A stretch of 64,000 nucleotides of DNA from an uncultured Scytonema sp. (GTDB taxonomy: Bacteria > Cyanobacteriota > Cyanobacteriia > Cyanobacteriales > Nostocaceae), in the NCBI GenBank assembly GCA_937873135.1, contig CALMVQ010000105.1:1-64000 (forward strand), in the 5' to 3' direction. Shown here one piece after another: positions 1 through 9,170 of this stretch. Under the pieces are notes generated by a model that was not told the DNA's origin, ran no database searches, and was given only the letters and a program-made list of their open reading frames with translations. Both the position numbers and the translations under genes were made by a program. The stretch's first letter is position 1. Each line of letters begins with the position of its first letter.

Positions 1-17
1 GACAATTTTATACTCTT

Positions 18-1187
18 TTACCACAAAACGTTTCTATTGTGGAGATGTCTAATAAATATCGGAGAATTCACCCGATAAGTGAAGAAAGGAACTGGACCAA
101 TAAAGTAAGGCGTACATCCGCAAAGACTGCAAGACCGAAAAAATAAAGCAGTAGTAACGCTATCCGTCGTTTCATCAGTATCCCAAACCACCACTTTGAA
201 AGAACTGCCAAACGGCAATCTTCCCGTTGGTTCTTTGCCACCGTTAACGCCTTTTAAACAGCCCCAACCTCCCTCGACTTCCTGGTATTTACCAGAAATC
301 CACTGCTTTCCTTCCAATCGTCCTTGACCTTGATTTTCTAAATCGTTAAGCTCAATATAGGCACAATTCTCCTGACAGGGAACCGAAAAGCCTTGGACAT
401 CAGAGCCAGAAATGGTATTCGTTCGTTTAGCTTCTGCTTTGCCATAAACCATATCAATCCTCATCGCCGAACTGCCAAGTTCAGTCATGGGATTAGGCAT
501 GGCAGCCAAAGGCACAGCGTTTAGTCCTGGCACATCTTTAATAAAAGTGTTCTGCCAGCCTGTGAACTGTTGAAGTGGAGTGCTATCTAAATTAGGAATG
601 GAAGAAACTGAGTAACGGCTCAAATCTGTTTCTCCAAGCAATACTAGCCCTAATTGAGGATTTTGAGTTAATACCTGAGTAATTGGAAGCTCGGATACAT
701 CTATTCCCCCGGTTTTATTAGCGAGTAAAGCAGCTATAGGTGGGACATCTCGGACATTGAATTGTCCTAAAAGTGGCACTGCCTTGGCTAATTGGTTTAA
801 AGTCTGCTGCGAGACAAGAGTAAAAGTACTCAAAGCTACCTGATTCAAATTCAAACCCGTAGTTTGTGCAATTGCCCCAACCGAAAGCAGTTCGGGTTGC
901 AGCGCTTGACTTACATCCCCCAACTTCATGTACTGATCGGGAGTTTGCCCAGCCTGCCAGGTGCGACTTAAATCGTAACCAACATCTTGCGTATACGAAA
1001 GAGCATTAATGCTGCCAGATTTACTAATTGGTGGCATCTGACTGAATGTTATCTGCTTCCAATCCGGTAAAAGAACATTTGTTGCGGTAGGATTTCCTTG
1101 TGTATCAGCACTTTTGACTGACCAAATTCGTGTAGGCAAATTTCCATCATTAACAGTTTGACCCACCACATTTATCGGAAATAACAA
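18..1187 (-). CDS. Secreted hypothetical protein, 5' end damaged
   Basis: I do not recognise the family. The readable frame gives 389 residues from a TTG codon. It is rich in Gln, Asn, Pro and Thr, with a Cys cluster (CQENC near residue 273, CSLCGC near 356) that suits an exported disulfide-bonded protein. The first residues look like the end of a signal peptide (LLFPINVVGQT). The same frame continues upstream to an ATG at 1262 and encodes a basic start plus hydrophobic stretch (MIKIFFRYRSFLTAIFSAF), but a TGA at 1203-1205 breaks it. So the intact ancestor probably began at 1262 and was exported. The present gene is either a pseudogene or starts internally without export. No RBS is evident before the TTG. 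Confidence 0.6.
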   Translation of the reverse strand: MLFPINVVGQTVNDGNLPTRIWSVKSADTQGNPTATNVLLPDWKQITFSQMPPISKSGSINALSYTQDVGYDLSRTWQAGQTPDQYMKLGDVSQALQPELLSVGAIAQTTGLNLNQVALSTFTLVSQQTLNQLAKAVPLLGQFNVRDVPPIAALLANKTGGIDVSELPITQVLTQNPQLGLVLLGETDLSRYSVSSIPNLDSTPLQQFTGWQNTFIKDVPGLNAVPLAAMPNPMTELGSSAMRIDMVYGKAEAKRTNTISGSDVQGFSVPCQENCAYIELNDLENQGQGRLEGKQWISGKYQEVEGGWGCLKGVNGGKEPTGRLPFGSSFKVVVWDTDETTDSVTTALFFRSCSLCGCTPYFIGPVPFFTYRVNSPIFIRHLHNRNVLW

Positions 1188-1465
1188 AGAACTTAAAATA
1201 ATTCAAAAGGCAGAAAATATTGCCGTCAAAAAGCTCCTATATCTAAAGAATATTTTTATCATTCTTGGTTTAACACTTTCTTTAAAAGTTGTTTTTCCTT
1301 GGGGAATTTTTTAGAGAAACCTGCCATATATTTGTAGCTACAAATCTTTCAAACTTGACACACTAAATTAACCAAAACTCTTAAAAAATTGGTTCTGTCA
1401 ACGGGAATAATTTTCACCATAGCTATCAGCCTAACGGCTGAGATTAAAAAAATTCAGCCCAATCT

Positions 1466-2257
1466 ATGAACCATCAAAAAGTTGAAATCAATAATGCCCA
1501 ACTGAGCGCAAAGTCTGCCGGACGGAAGCTTCCGTCCGGCGAGCTTTGCCTTTTGCCACCAAACCTATTGGAGCAAGTTAGCAGCACTACAACTGAAAAC
1601 AAACTTCAAGCTGGTACCCTACAAGCATTGAAGCTTCTAGCTGCAATAGAGACAAATAGGGAATTCTTGGCATTATTACTAGAATTGGCAGAGTTCCGCG
1701 CCGAGCACTTGCGATACCTGATGGGACCATTGCTTTTTCATCGAACATCTTGGGCAGAGACTGTCCCCGATTGGCTAAAAACTGCTTGCATTCAAGATCG
1801 CTTTGAAACTATCATCGACGAGTACGAACGCACTGAAGTAGGAGAACACGCAACTGCAACGGAAATCTTAACCTACATGATGCCTGCTACCTATGTCGCA
1901 CCTTTACATCATTCTTACTTTGCCGTCTATGCTTGGTGCTTTGATAAAGTTACAACTAAACACAACAAACTGCCCAATGGAGTCAGCAGCGGCTACTCGT
2001 TCTTGGATATGCGTCCCGTGGACTTCGACTCAATCAAATACGATTACTTTGACATAGCCAGGTCGATTAGAAAAAGTGTAGTACGACACGCTACACAAGC
2101 TGGTTGGGGCAAAGCTCGCGGGAGAGAGTACTCTCGTGACCAGACTTTGCGCAAACGTGCAGCACGGACGCCTTCTCAATCTGCAAGCAGTCAAGCACCA
2201 ACACCTAATACCCAGGCACTAAACCCACCGTCTGAAGTCCAGCTTAAACTGTTTTAA
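1466..2257 (+). CDS. Hypothetical protein with an in-frame palindromic repeat
   Basis: A 263-residue soluble protein of unknown function; no known domain is recognised. Residues ~45-210 look like a compact, mostly helical domain (Leu-rich helices, then a Tyr/Phe-rich segment around the AVYAWCFDK motif). The tail from ~215 is basic and then Ser/Pro/Thr-rich, as in a disordered linker. Residues ~17-29 are translated from a perfect 24-bp palindrome at 1517-1540, which looks like a dispersed repeat inserted without breaking the frame. The ATG at 1466 follows an A-rich leader with no clear Shine-Dalgarno sequence. The flanking genes are unrelated and partly decayed, so context gives no function. 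Confidence 0.65.
   Translation: MNHQKVEINNAQLSAKSAGRKLPSGELCLLPPNLLEQVSSTTTENKLQAGTLQALKLLAAIETNREFLALLLELAEFRAEHLRYLMGPLLFHRTSWAETVPDWLKTACIQDRFETIIDEYERTEVGEHATATEILTYMMPATYVAPLHHSYFAVYAWCFDKVTTKHNKLPNGVSSGYSFLDMRPVDFDSIKYDYFDIARSIRKSVVRHATQAGWGKARGREYSRDQTLRKRAARTPSQSASSQAPTPNTQALNPPSEVQLKLF
1517..1540. repeat. Perfect 24-bp palindrome (dispersed repeat family)
   Basis: Each half is GCCGGACGGAAG and the centre is AAGCTT. The flanks AAGTCT and GAGCTTTGCC partly extend the pairing. Related structures with different arms but the same AAGTCTGC...GCGAGC frame lie at 20336-20371, and an eroded one at 20480-20520, so this is one copy of a repeat family rather than a gene-specific signal. It lies inside a coding region. 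Confidence 0.75.
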
Positions 2258-2333
2258 CCCCAACCCCCGCAGGGCGTTAGCTTTCTAGGATTAGAACACC
2301 GAAAAAGATCGGGATGTCTGGTAGCCCCGAAGT

Positions 2334-2453
2334 ATGAGTGCCAAGGAATTAAAGGAATTGGCATTCTTACGTTATTCAGATCGGGGTGGTTTGACGGCAC
2401 GAGCGCGGTGTTGGCTCTGGGAGATTGTCTATCGGACATTGGGTGCTTGGTAA
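2334..2453 (+). CDS. Possible 39-aa small protein or gene remnant
   Basis: An ATG-to-TAA frame of 39 codons with protein-like composition (KELKELAFLRYSDRGG, then RARCWLWEIVYRTLG). No family is recognised and no ribosome-binding site is obvious. It could be a real small gene or the end of a decayed larger one. The longer frame on the opposite strand over the same bases is Pro/Arg/Ser-rich and looks like a shadow. Confidence 0.25.
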   Translation: MSAKELKELAFLRYSDRGGLTARARCWLWEIVYRTLGAW

Positions 2454-2481
2454 CCGTTCAAAGACCAAAAACTTATTCAAG

Positions 2482-2679
2482 TTATTGCTCCTCTACTTTT
2501 TTTTGTTTAACATAGTTACGAAAGTCATCTATTGTGAGTTGATCGAGCCATTGATGACGTTCTTTAGTATAATCACCATAACCTACTCCTAACTGCTGTA
2601 AAAACCTCAGCGTTCCTGCTACCCCTAAAGCATCAATTAGGGCTTTATATCCTTTCTGTCTAATTTCCGTCAGTTTCAT
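2482..2679 (-). CDS. Putative antitoxin-like small protein
   Basis: A 65-residue protein, basic at the N-terminus and lysine-rich at the C-terminus. The segment KGYKALIDALGVAGTLRFLQQ resembles short cyanobacterial proteins encoded beside PIN-domain toxins. It overlaps the end of the upstream PIN gene by 20 bp on the same strand, the usual tight coupling of a type II toxin-antitoxin pair, although here it follows the toxin. The antitoxin role is inferred from this position and size; no DNA-binding motif was identified with certainty. Because the partner is frameshifted, the pair is probably inactive or in decay. Confidence 0.5.
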   Translation of the reverse strand: MKLTEIRQKGYKALIDALGVAGTLRFLQQLGVGYGDYTKERHQWLDQLTIDDFRNYVKQKKVEEQ

Positions 2680-3150
2680 CGGTTTTTTCCTCTGTTTGCA
2701 AAATATTCATTAACCAAATTGTGGGATTTTCGACTTTGATTCGGAAAACATTTTGAGATTGCTTTGCTTTCCTAAGCAGTCGATCATCAGTCGTCAAAAA
2801 TACATCTGCATCTCCCGCTTCTGCAAAAGATAAATGTAAAGCATCGTGATACTTGAAGCTCAATTTCATTAATTCTTGTGCTCTCAATTCAATATCTTCA
2901 GTTGATTGAATATAAATGTTTGCTGCATTTAGGATTGAGTTTACCTGTTCAAGTTTAAAAGAGTCTGAATGTTGACTAACCTCAAATTCAATAATATCGC
3001 TATTCATCAAGATCCACTTGCCATCTTCACAATTTTGAATTATCTCCGTTACTGCGTGACTCCTCCATACGAATCCGAAATTGTTCTAAATCGTCTAGGG
3101 TTCGATTCAGACAACAAACATCTCCGTTAAATTTTGTAAATTTTACTCAT
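2660..3150 (-). pseudogene. VapC-like PIN-domain toxin, frameshifted
   Basis: PIN-domain proteins are metal-dependent ribonucleases and the usual toxin half of VapBC pairs. The intact 116-residue part (start 3010) has the C-terminal PIN signature: DALHLSFAEAGDAD followed by FLTTDDRLLRKA. The missing N-terminus is still readable upstream in other frames: VCCLNRTLDDLEQFRIRMEE, then AVTEIIQNCEDGKWIL joining the track. Two one-base changes break the gene, one in the A-run just after the ATG at 3150 and one between RMEES and AVTE. Removing one base at each restores a continuous protein of about 160 residues. The first catalytic Asp region is therefore not translated with the rest, so the toxin is probably dead. 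Confidence 0.65.
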
Positions 3151-3804
3151 GCTGTTTACCTAGTTAGAATTCGTTTTGCTAACCCACTTCGTAAAGAGTG
3201 CATCATCTATGTAAATAATACCAGCATGACTGGGCTGCACCGAGAAAGCGTTTGCATTCCCTGCAATTTGAGGTGAAAACGAGCATTAACTAACACCCAA
3301 ACAGGAACACGGGTTCTCTATAATACACGCATCCCTACCACATGCCCCTGGAGTTTTCTCAATTCCACGCAAAGGATTGCCTAACTCAGATCTTGCACCT
3401 ACCGAAGAAACCCGTAAAAAACAAATAAAGAGTACAAAAGTGTGACATGAGAATCATCATCCAGTCTACGTATTAAACAGTATTTAAATAACATGCAAAA
3501 AGTGATATTACGTAGGATCTCCGGAAATGTGATGCCACGTTTTGTGAGGGCGTGATGTTCCCAACCTAAGTACAGCGTTTCATAAATTCGTATCGGAATA
3601 AAAGGCTTGTAGTTGCGCTTTAGCGCTAAAGCGCAACTACGAACATAACGCTATGAATTTTTGCAATTCTGTACTAAGTTCGATCTAAAAAATCGATTGT
3701 AATATTTGCTGGATTTGGGTTAAAGCTCATTTGACACTAGGTTTGCGAATTGCGACATAATAGTCTGCGAATGTACATCAGCCCACGGGGTAAATGCGTC
3801 CTTG
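3151..3804. other. Non-coding stretch with a 32-bp palindrome
   Basis: No convincing gene was found. The only clear structure is the perfect palindrome at 3609-3640. The rest is AT-rich with many stops in all frames. Confidence 0.5.
3609..3640. repeat. Perfect 32-bp palindrome
   Basis: Each half reads GTAGTTGCGCTTTAGC, and the second half is its exact reverse complement. There is no T-run after it and no nearby gene end, so it is more likely a dispersed cyanobacterial palindromic repeat than a terminator. Confidence 0.75.
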
Positions 3805-3933
3805 TTACTCGAACAGTTCAGCTGAAGGAATCGCAAAACGAGACTGATCGGGACCCGCAGCTGGGCGGGCGAATACCGCCTGATTACGAATTGCCAAGAT
3901 TTTATCTTCGTCGCGGATCAAAGATGGAGTAAT
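3805..3933 (-). pseudogene. Downstream fragment of a gene split by the IS630-type element
   Basis: Short frame reading TPSLIRDEDKILAIRNQAVF then ARPAAGPDQSRFAIPSAELF before a stop. If the IS is removed together with one copy of a TA target, this frame continues the fragment at 5103-5444 in the same phase (SIGQVSD joined to ITPSL). The family is not recognised, and the gene seems to have decayed further past the stop. Confidence 0.4.
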
Positions 3934-5124
3934 ATCAAATCCGGTTAAATGCACATAGTAAGGTTGTTGTTTGTTTGCGACCACCAATGGTAGCAAGTTA
4001 GACGACGGATTAGTTCACGGGCGTCACATAAAACTTTGCAACGTTGAAATAAGACGGACTCTAACTCATCTAAGGAATCAAAAGACTGGTTGGCGATCGC
4101 TTCATTAGTAATTGGCCAGAGTCGCTCAGCTGGTTGAAGCTCAGGAGAATGTGAAGGCATCAATAGAATGTGAAAACATAGCTGGAACTTCCAGTTCATG
4201 ACTAGTGTGCCATCCGGCTTGGTCCATCGTCAGAATGATCTGCTTGTGTTTACCGACCTGAAAATGTTTGGCAAAGTCCGCTAAAACAAGATTAAATCTG
4301 TCAGTCCGCACGTAAGGCAGAATCCACCAGTAAGTATCACCGGATTCGGGATGTACAAAACCGTACAACCATAACCACTGGTATCGCCAATGAACTGGAG
4401 CAATTGGCTGCTCGCCCTCTGGTGACCACACGGTTCTTAATACAGGTTTAAGTCCTAAGCGATAGCGAAGCGTTAGCGAGTCCTCGAGCGTCTGCTCATC
4501 CATTGTCCAGACTTCGACGTCGGCGTCCGGATATTCTTTTTGTATTCTTTGTGTCTCCTGAGACAATTTTTTTTTCCAGGCTTCTTGTTCCTCCCAGGAA
4601 GTTTGTTCATGGTGCGGACGAGGCTTGAGAGGGCGCATTTTTAACCGAATTAAGTATTCCCATCCACGCCCTCGGTGATACTTCTCGACCTAATAATTCA
4701 CTGATCCACGCAGCCAATGAGTGGTCCATTCCACAAACCGCCATCTGCGGGTTTAGATTGTAAAGCTTGCCACAATTGTGCTAGTTGGACATCATCTAAT
4801 AATGGTTCTGCTCCTCGGTTATTTTGTCTACGGTCTCCCAGCATTTCTGGTCCGCATCGGTTATAGCTGCGAACCAACTCATAAATCCATGAGAGTCCAT
4901 AACCTGTCACCGAAGCCAATAAAAGCTGTTGTTCTCCCCATAGCCAGCAGCCAAATGATCTGGTAATGAGTGCATGCGATCGCATCTCTTGATTGACGGT
5001 AACGATTTTCTAGTTCGTCAATACTTAAGTGAAGCTCTATGGTAATGCGTCTTGGCATATACTTCGCAACTAAATACACTCACCTAATTATACTATGTGT
5101 AATCATCCGGATTTGATATCACTC
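3927..5124. mobile_element. IS630-type insertion sequence, degraded (~1.2 kb)
   Basis: Terminal inverted repeats of about 34 bp lie at 3927-3960 and 5091-5124. Read outward, both ends give TACTATGTG, then CCGGATTTGATAT, then ACTC, with a few mismatches between. The body carries a DDE transposase in several broken frames. IS630 elements duplicate a TA; a TA within GATAT at each end fits, although the exact boundaries are uncertain. The size is normal for the family. Confidence 0.75.
3945..5079 (-). pseudogene. IS630-family transposase, multiply frameshifted
   Basis: The transposase is split over at least four frames (5079-4879, 4985-4698, 4638-4141, 4199-3945). The N-terminal part has the helix-turn-helix region (SIDELENRYRQSRDA, then SVTGYGLSWIYELVRSYN). 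The catalytic DDE core is visible as VWTMDEQ (first Asp), ILTMDQAGWH (second Asp; usually DNAGWH) and MPSHSPELQPAERLW (Glu). All three acidic residues persist, but no frame joins them, so the protein cannot be made in one piece. Programmed frameshifting is used by some IS630 members, but the number of breaks here points to decay. Confidence 0.75.
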
Positions 5125-5444
5125 ACTTGACCAATGCTGTCAAACTCCAACACCCCCTCCAATAGGTAAATTCCTGCCTGCTTCTTCTCCAACAAAAACT
5201 GCGGCACATCCTTAGAAGGAACAATATCTGTATCCTGCAAAATGCATTTACTTTGGAAAGAATGTTCCACCACCTGCTGAAGACAGGAATAACCGGGATT
5301 CCAGTAATAAACGGGCATTGAACGTTCGATACCCCATTTGTAAAACTGGTTCAATATACTTGCCCTATCAGTCGCATGATACTCCAAACCAACTATTGGA
5401 GTGCCTTGGTTAGCTAAAGCTGGCCAATCATTCATGAAGCGCAT
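5103..5444 (-). pseudogene. Upstream fragment of a gene split by the IS630-type element
   Basis: A 113-residue frame whose last five codons (IKSG plus stop) come from the IS terminal repeat. The native part contains TPIVGLEYHATDRASILNQF, then MPVYYWNPGYSCLQQVV and KKQAGIYLLEGVLEFD. This pattern resembles the N-terminal domain of Ycf46-type AAA ATPases, in which a short alpha/beta domain precedes the ATPase core. That assignment is tentative, because no Walker motif remains. Its continuation is the fragment below 3934, in phase once the IS is removed. Confidence 0.45.
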
Positions 5445-5997
5445 ACAATACTACCACCAAAGCATTCATTGACTATATCCATTACAATTTGAAACTATCG
5501 ATTTGTCATCAATTACCCGTCAATATTTAATTCTCTGTGAAGTTAGATAACGATAACATAACCGAACAAGGCAAAAGTTAAAAGTTAAAAGGCAAAAGAA
5601 AGAAAGAAAGAAAAAGAAAAACCGGTTTCAAGCCCCCAAATCGATGGAAAACAAAAATATATTTTTTTTCGAGACACATAGTGCGAGAAAAAAAGGTGAA
5701 CGTAAGATCCCCTAATTTTAATTATGGGGATTCTCTTTTTACTTTTTACTTTTTAATGTCTTTTCCTCTAAGAATTAGATCGTGAGCGACCAGATATATC
5801 AAAGTGGCGATGCATCATCTAATACATCTGTTACATCAATACCTAAAAATTCACATACAGTTTTGAGAGAAACTCTATAAATGTTTCGCCAACAGTATCT
5901 TGACCGCTCACAATAGGATGATAATCTAGATGTTGAGCGAAGCAGTAAAAAAAGTAAGCAAGCTAGGCAAATAGACCTCTAGAAGGGACTGGACTCT
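5445..5997. other. Intergenic: left inverted repeat of the katG unit plus a gene remnant
   Basis: Holds the left ~193-bp inverted repeat (5564-5756). Just after it, on the minus strand (about 5930 down to 5799), lies a remnant reading YHPIVSGQDTVGETFIEFLS and, after a frame change, CEFLGIDVTDVLDDASPL and a stop. The family is not recognised. The rest is AT-rich leader before katG. Confidence 0.4.
5564..5756. repeat. Left copy of the inverted repeat flanking katG
   Basis: About 193 bp beginning GAACAAGGCAAAAGTTAAAA and ending in repeated ACTTTTT units. The reverse complement occurs at 8331-8531 with few differences, including the landmark block AAGATCCCCTAATTTTAATT and the tract around ACACATAGTG. 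Each copy also holds its own internal near-palindrome (CCCCTAATTTTAATTATGGGG region). Confidence 0.8.
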
Positions 5998-8280
5998 ATG
6001 AATAACAACCCTCCTACCACTCCTGCACAATGTCCTTTCCGTGGAAGCCGCATTGGCGGTGCGCTCGGCTCCAAGCCGCAAACTGATGATTGGTGGCCGA
6101 ACCGACTTCAGGTCGAGCTGCTTCACCAAAATTTGCCCCAAGCTAACCCGCTGCGAGATTTCGATTACAAGGGAGCCTTCCTTAAGATTGACTTCCTCCA
6201 GTTGAAGAGCGATATCAAAGCGCTGCTGACCGATTCTATGGACTGGTGGCCAGCCGACTATGGTAATTATGGACCTCAAATGATTCGCATGGCGTGGCAC
6301 GCCGCAGGCACCTACCGGATCGCAGACGGTCGGGGCGGAGCGAGTCAGGGTATGCAACGCTTTGCACCAATCAATTCGTGGTGGGATAATGGGAACACAG
6401 ATAAATCACGACGGCTGCTCTGGCCCATCAAGCAGAAATATGGTGCGGCAATAAGCTGGGCTGATTTGATGACTCTGACTGGCAACTGCGCGCTCGAAAT
6501 CATGGGGTTTAAGACCTTCGGTTTTGGTGGCGGTCGCATTGATGCCTGGGAGGCAGATCGCGCGACATACTGGGGGCCGGAGTTCTGGAACGGCGATCCA
6601 GTTGACGATATCAAGGAACACCCTGGTCATCCTGACGAGATGGTCACTCGCACGATTCGGTGGGTTGGGAAGCCGAACGAGGAATACTACGACCTTGAGA
6701 ACCCGCTAGCAGCTTCGCACCAGGCGCTAATTTACGTCAATCCAGAAGGTCCAAACGCCGAAGGCAACCCCCATGGCTCAGCGCGAGACATTCGCGAGAC
6801 GTTTGCGCGTATGGGCATGAATGACGAAGAAACTGTCGCGCTCATTGCAGGTGGTCATGCCTTTGGCAAAAGTCACGGCATGGTCTCGCCGGACAAGATC
6901 GGTCCAGCGCCGGAAGCCGCGCCGATTCAGGCTATGGGCTTGGGGTGGCAGAACCCTGAAGGCACTGGGTTTGCCGAATATACGATGACGAACGGGATCG
7001 AAGGATCATGGACTCCAAACCCAAACCAGTGGGACAACAGTTACCTAACCAATCTTTTTAAGTACGACTGGGAACAGACAAAGAGTCCAGTAGGTGCCAT
7101 TCAGTGGAAGCCGAGCAACAGTAATGCGCCAAAGACACCAGATGCCCATCAACTGGGCGTTGAGCACCCGTTAATGATGATGACTTCGGACATTGCGTTG
7201 AAGGTCGATCCGGTCTATCACGAGATCTGTCAGCGCTACTTGGGTGACTTCGATTACTTCAGCGATGCGTTCGCGCGCGCCTGGTATAAGCTGATCCATC
7301 GAGACATGGGGCCGAAAACGCGCTATCTTGGTCCGGAAATCCCAGAGGAAGATCTGATTTGGCAAGATCCAATTCCAGCACTGGATCACGAGGTCGTTGA
7401 TGTCGCCGATATCAATTCTCTCAAGGATAAGATTTTAGCGAGTGGGATCTCTGTTTCGGCGCTTGTGTCAGCCGCTTGGGCATCAGCATCGAGCCACCGC
7501 CATTCCGACAAGCGTGGCGGCGCAAACGGGGCGCGCGTTCGCCTCAATCCCCAGAAAGACTGGGAAATGAACCGCCCGCAGGAGCTCGGCCTTGTCCTAT
7601 CGACCCTTGAGCGAATTCAGGCGGACTTTAACGGTGCTCAGTCGGGCAGCAAAAAAATCTCGATGGCGGACCTGATCGTCCTCGGTGGCTGTGCTGCGGT
7701 CGAGAAGGCCGCGCAAGACGCTGGGTTTTCTGTTGCCGTCCCGTTTACTCCGGGTCGGATGGATACGACTCAGGAACTGACAGATGTTGAAATCTTTGAA
7801 TGGTTGAAGCCAGTTTCGGACGGTTTCAGAAATTATCACAATGAGGCGGTCGGCTATAAAGTGAAGCCGGAGCGGATCTTCCTTGATCGGGCACAGATCC
7901 TTACGCTGACTGCGCCTGAGTGGACGGTTCTGGTCGGCGGACTTCGCGCCCTCGATCAGAATTGGGACTATTCAAAGCACGGTAGCTTCACTGATCGACC
8001 CGGTGTTTTGACCAATGACTTTTTCCGTGTCCTGACCAGTATGGACTATGAGTGGAAGCCGATAGACGATCGCGAGATGCTGTTTAACATCTGCGATTGC
8101 AAAACGGGCGAAACGAAGTTCACCGCGACACGTTGCGATCTCATCTTCGGTTCGAACGCGGAGCTTCGTCAAATTGCTGAAGTCTATGGCGCTGATGACG
8201 GTCACGAGCGTATGGTCAAGGACTTCGCCGCAGTCTGGAACAAAGTGATGATGCTTGATCGCTTCGACGTTCGCGCTTAA
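5998..8280 (+). CDS. katG: Catalase-peroxidase
   Basis: Bifunctional haem enzyme that removes hydrogen peroxide by catalase and peroxidase activity in the cytoplasm; 760 residues, the usual length. The distal triad Arg97, Trp100, His101 sits in [10 protein letters not shown]. Tyr246 (LIYVNPEGP) and Met272 (ARMGM) can form the Met-Tyr-Trp adduct needed for catalase activity. The proximal haem ligand is His287 ([10 protein letters not shown]). The C-terminal half is the usual inactive duplicated domain. The start at 5998 gives the normal N-terminus. The gene is clearly richer in G+C and uses different codons from its AT-rich surroundings, and a ~195-bp inverted repeat flanks it on both sides, so it was probably acquired or moved as a unit. 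No regulator gene is adjacent. Confidence 0.97.
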   Translation: MNNNPPTTPAQCPFRGSRIGGALGSKPQTDDWWPNRLQVELLHQNLPQANPLRDFDYKGAFLKIDFLQLKSDIKALLTDSMDWWPADYGNYGPQMIRMAWHAAGTYRIADGRGGASQGMQRFAPINSWWDNGNTDKSRRLLWPIKQKYGAAISWADLMTLTGNCALEIMGFKTFGFGGGRIDAWEADRATYWGPEFWNGDPVDDIKEHPGHPDEMVTRTIRWVGKPNEEYYDLENPLAASHQALIYVNPEGPNAEGNPHGSARDIRETFARMGMNDEETVALIAGGHAFGKSHGMVSPDKIGPAPEAAPIQAMGLGWQNPEGTGFAEYTMTNGIEGSWTPNPNQWDNSYLTNLFKYDWEQTKSPVGAIQWKPSNSNAPKTPDAHQLGVEHPLMMMTSDIALKVDPVYHEICQRYLGDFDYFSDAFARAWYKLIHRDMGPKTRYLGPEIPEEDLIWQDPIPALDHEVVDVADINSLKDKILASGISVSALVSAAWASASSHRHSDKRGGANGARVRLNPQKDWEMNRPQELGLVLSTLERIQADFNGAQSGSKKISMADLIVLGGCAAVEKAAQDAGFSVAVPFTPGRMDTTQELTDVEIFEWLKPVSDGFRNYHNEAVGYKVKPERIFLDRAQILTLTAPEWTVLVGGLRALDQNWDYSKHGSFTDRPGVLTNDFFRVLTSMDYEWKPIDDREMLFNICDCKTGETKFTATRCDLIFGSNAELRQIAEVYGADDGHERMVKDFAAVWNKVMMLDRFDVRA

Positions 8281-8846
8281 CAGACTAGTACAGCGTCACA
8301 GCTTATTTTTAAGGTAGGCAACCTGAGTTCTAAAAAGTAAAAAGTAAAAAGTAAAAAGTAAAAAGAGAATCCCCATAATTAAAATTAGGGGATCTTACGT
8401 TCACCTTTTTTGCTCGCACTATGTGTCCCCTTAAAAAAATATTTTTTGTTTTTCCATCGATTTGGGCGGCTCGAAACCGTTTTTTTCTGTTTCTTTCTTT
8501 TGCCTTTTAACTTTTAACTTTTGCCTTGTTCTGTCAGTCTCAAAGCTTACGCGACCTTTGGTAATTATGTAGTAAATTTTTTGGAACAAACGTTACAAGA
8601 ATGATAATCATGCAAAAAAGTTAAGCTCATCCCACCCCTTGAAGGAGTGGGATGAGCGCGGGCATCGGTAAGGTGCGTTTACTTTGGTTTTTGAATAGCG
8701 ATCACAGCCAAAAATGCAATAACTTACATTTAAATTTCATTGATTAAATGAAATCAATTTAATTGCCACGTTAAACGTGGCGGAGCCAAAAATGCCGCTA
8801 ACGCGGCTATGAGCATGAAGTCAATAAATTACAAAAAAGGAACTTC
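8281..8846. other. Intergenic: right inverted repeat and hairpins
   Basis: Contains a CTAG plus TACAGCG motif just after katG (8285-8295) that resembles one end of the ~105-bp CTAG element. It also has the right inverted repeat (8331-8531), a strong hairpin at 8625-8657 (GCTCATCCCAC pairing with GTGGGATGAGC), and palindromes at 8764-8780 (GCCACGTTAAACGTGGC) and about 8792-8805. No gene is seen. Confidence 0.6.
8331..8531. repeat. Right copy of the inverted repeat flanking katG
   Basis: Reverse complement of 5564-5756. It starts with tandem TAAAAAG units (two more than the left copy) and ends CTTTTGCCTTGTTC. The small differences in unit number and a few bases show the copies are not freshly duplicated. 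Confidence 0.8.
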
Positions 8847-9170
8847 ATGACTACCGCCAAAGCTCGTACTAATATGGCTCACAACGGAAACGGAACTGCT
8901 GCTAAAGCTGCTAACACAAAAGCCACGGTACTAACCCAGCCAACAGCGAAAGCTACAGTTGAAGACCAAGCGATCGCATTGCTCAAAGAACTTCGCAACA
9001 CAGTCTTCAAAGAATTCGGAGTCAAACTGCAAGTTCGGAATCAGCGGATCGCCACCAAAGTGGGTCATGCCAGCCGAGAGAAAATCGGACTTGACATCGC
9101 AGCCCAAGTCAAAAAGAAGAACGGGAAGGAGAGAGGAATTAAAGCCTTGCTGTCCAAGGTTTCAACGTGA
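8847..9170 (+). CDS. Hypothetical protein, Ala/Lys-rich
   Basis: A 107-residue protein, start ATG at 8847 preceded by an AAGGAA ribosome-binding site 5-8 bases upstream. Residues 1-42 are a low-complexity Ala/Thr/Lys/Asn leader. Residues ~43-105 form a predicted helical, basic domain (VEDQAIALLKELRNTVFKEF, then VGHASREKIGLDIAAQVKKK). The strong positive charge would suit nucleic-acid binding, but that is only inference. It is followed by a cluster of GTGTAATAC-type repeats. Confidence 0.6.
   Translation: MTTAKARTNMAHNGNGTAAKAANTKATVLTQPTAKATVEDQAIALLKELRNTVFKEFGVKLQVRNQRIATKVGHASREKIGLDIAAQVKKKNGKERGIKALLSKVST

Noticed and set aside
2254-2439. 61-codon minus-strand frame
   Set aside because: Composition is Pro/Arg/Ser-rich and it lies opposite a more protein-like frame; no start signal.
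3750-3932. 60-codon plus-strand frame
   Set aside because: It lies opposite the more protein-like fragment of the IS-split gene and has no start signal.
5926-8205. Several long minus-strand and shifted frames across katG
   Set aside because: They are shadows of the GC-rich katG codons, with no family resemblance and no ribosome-binding sites.
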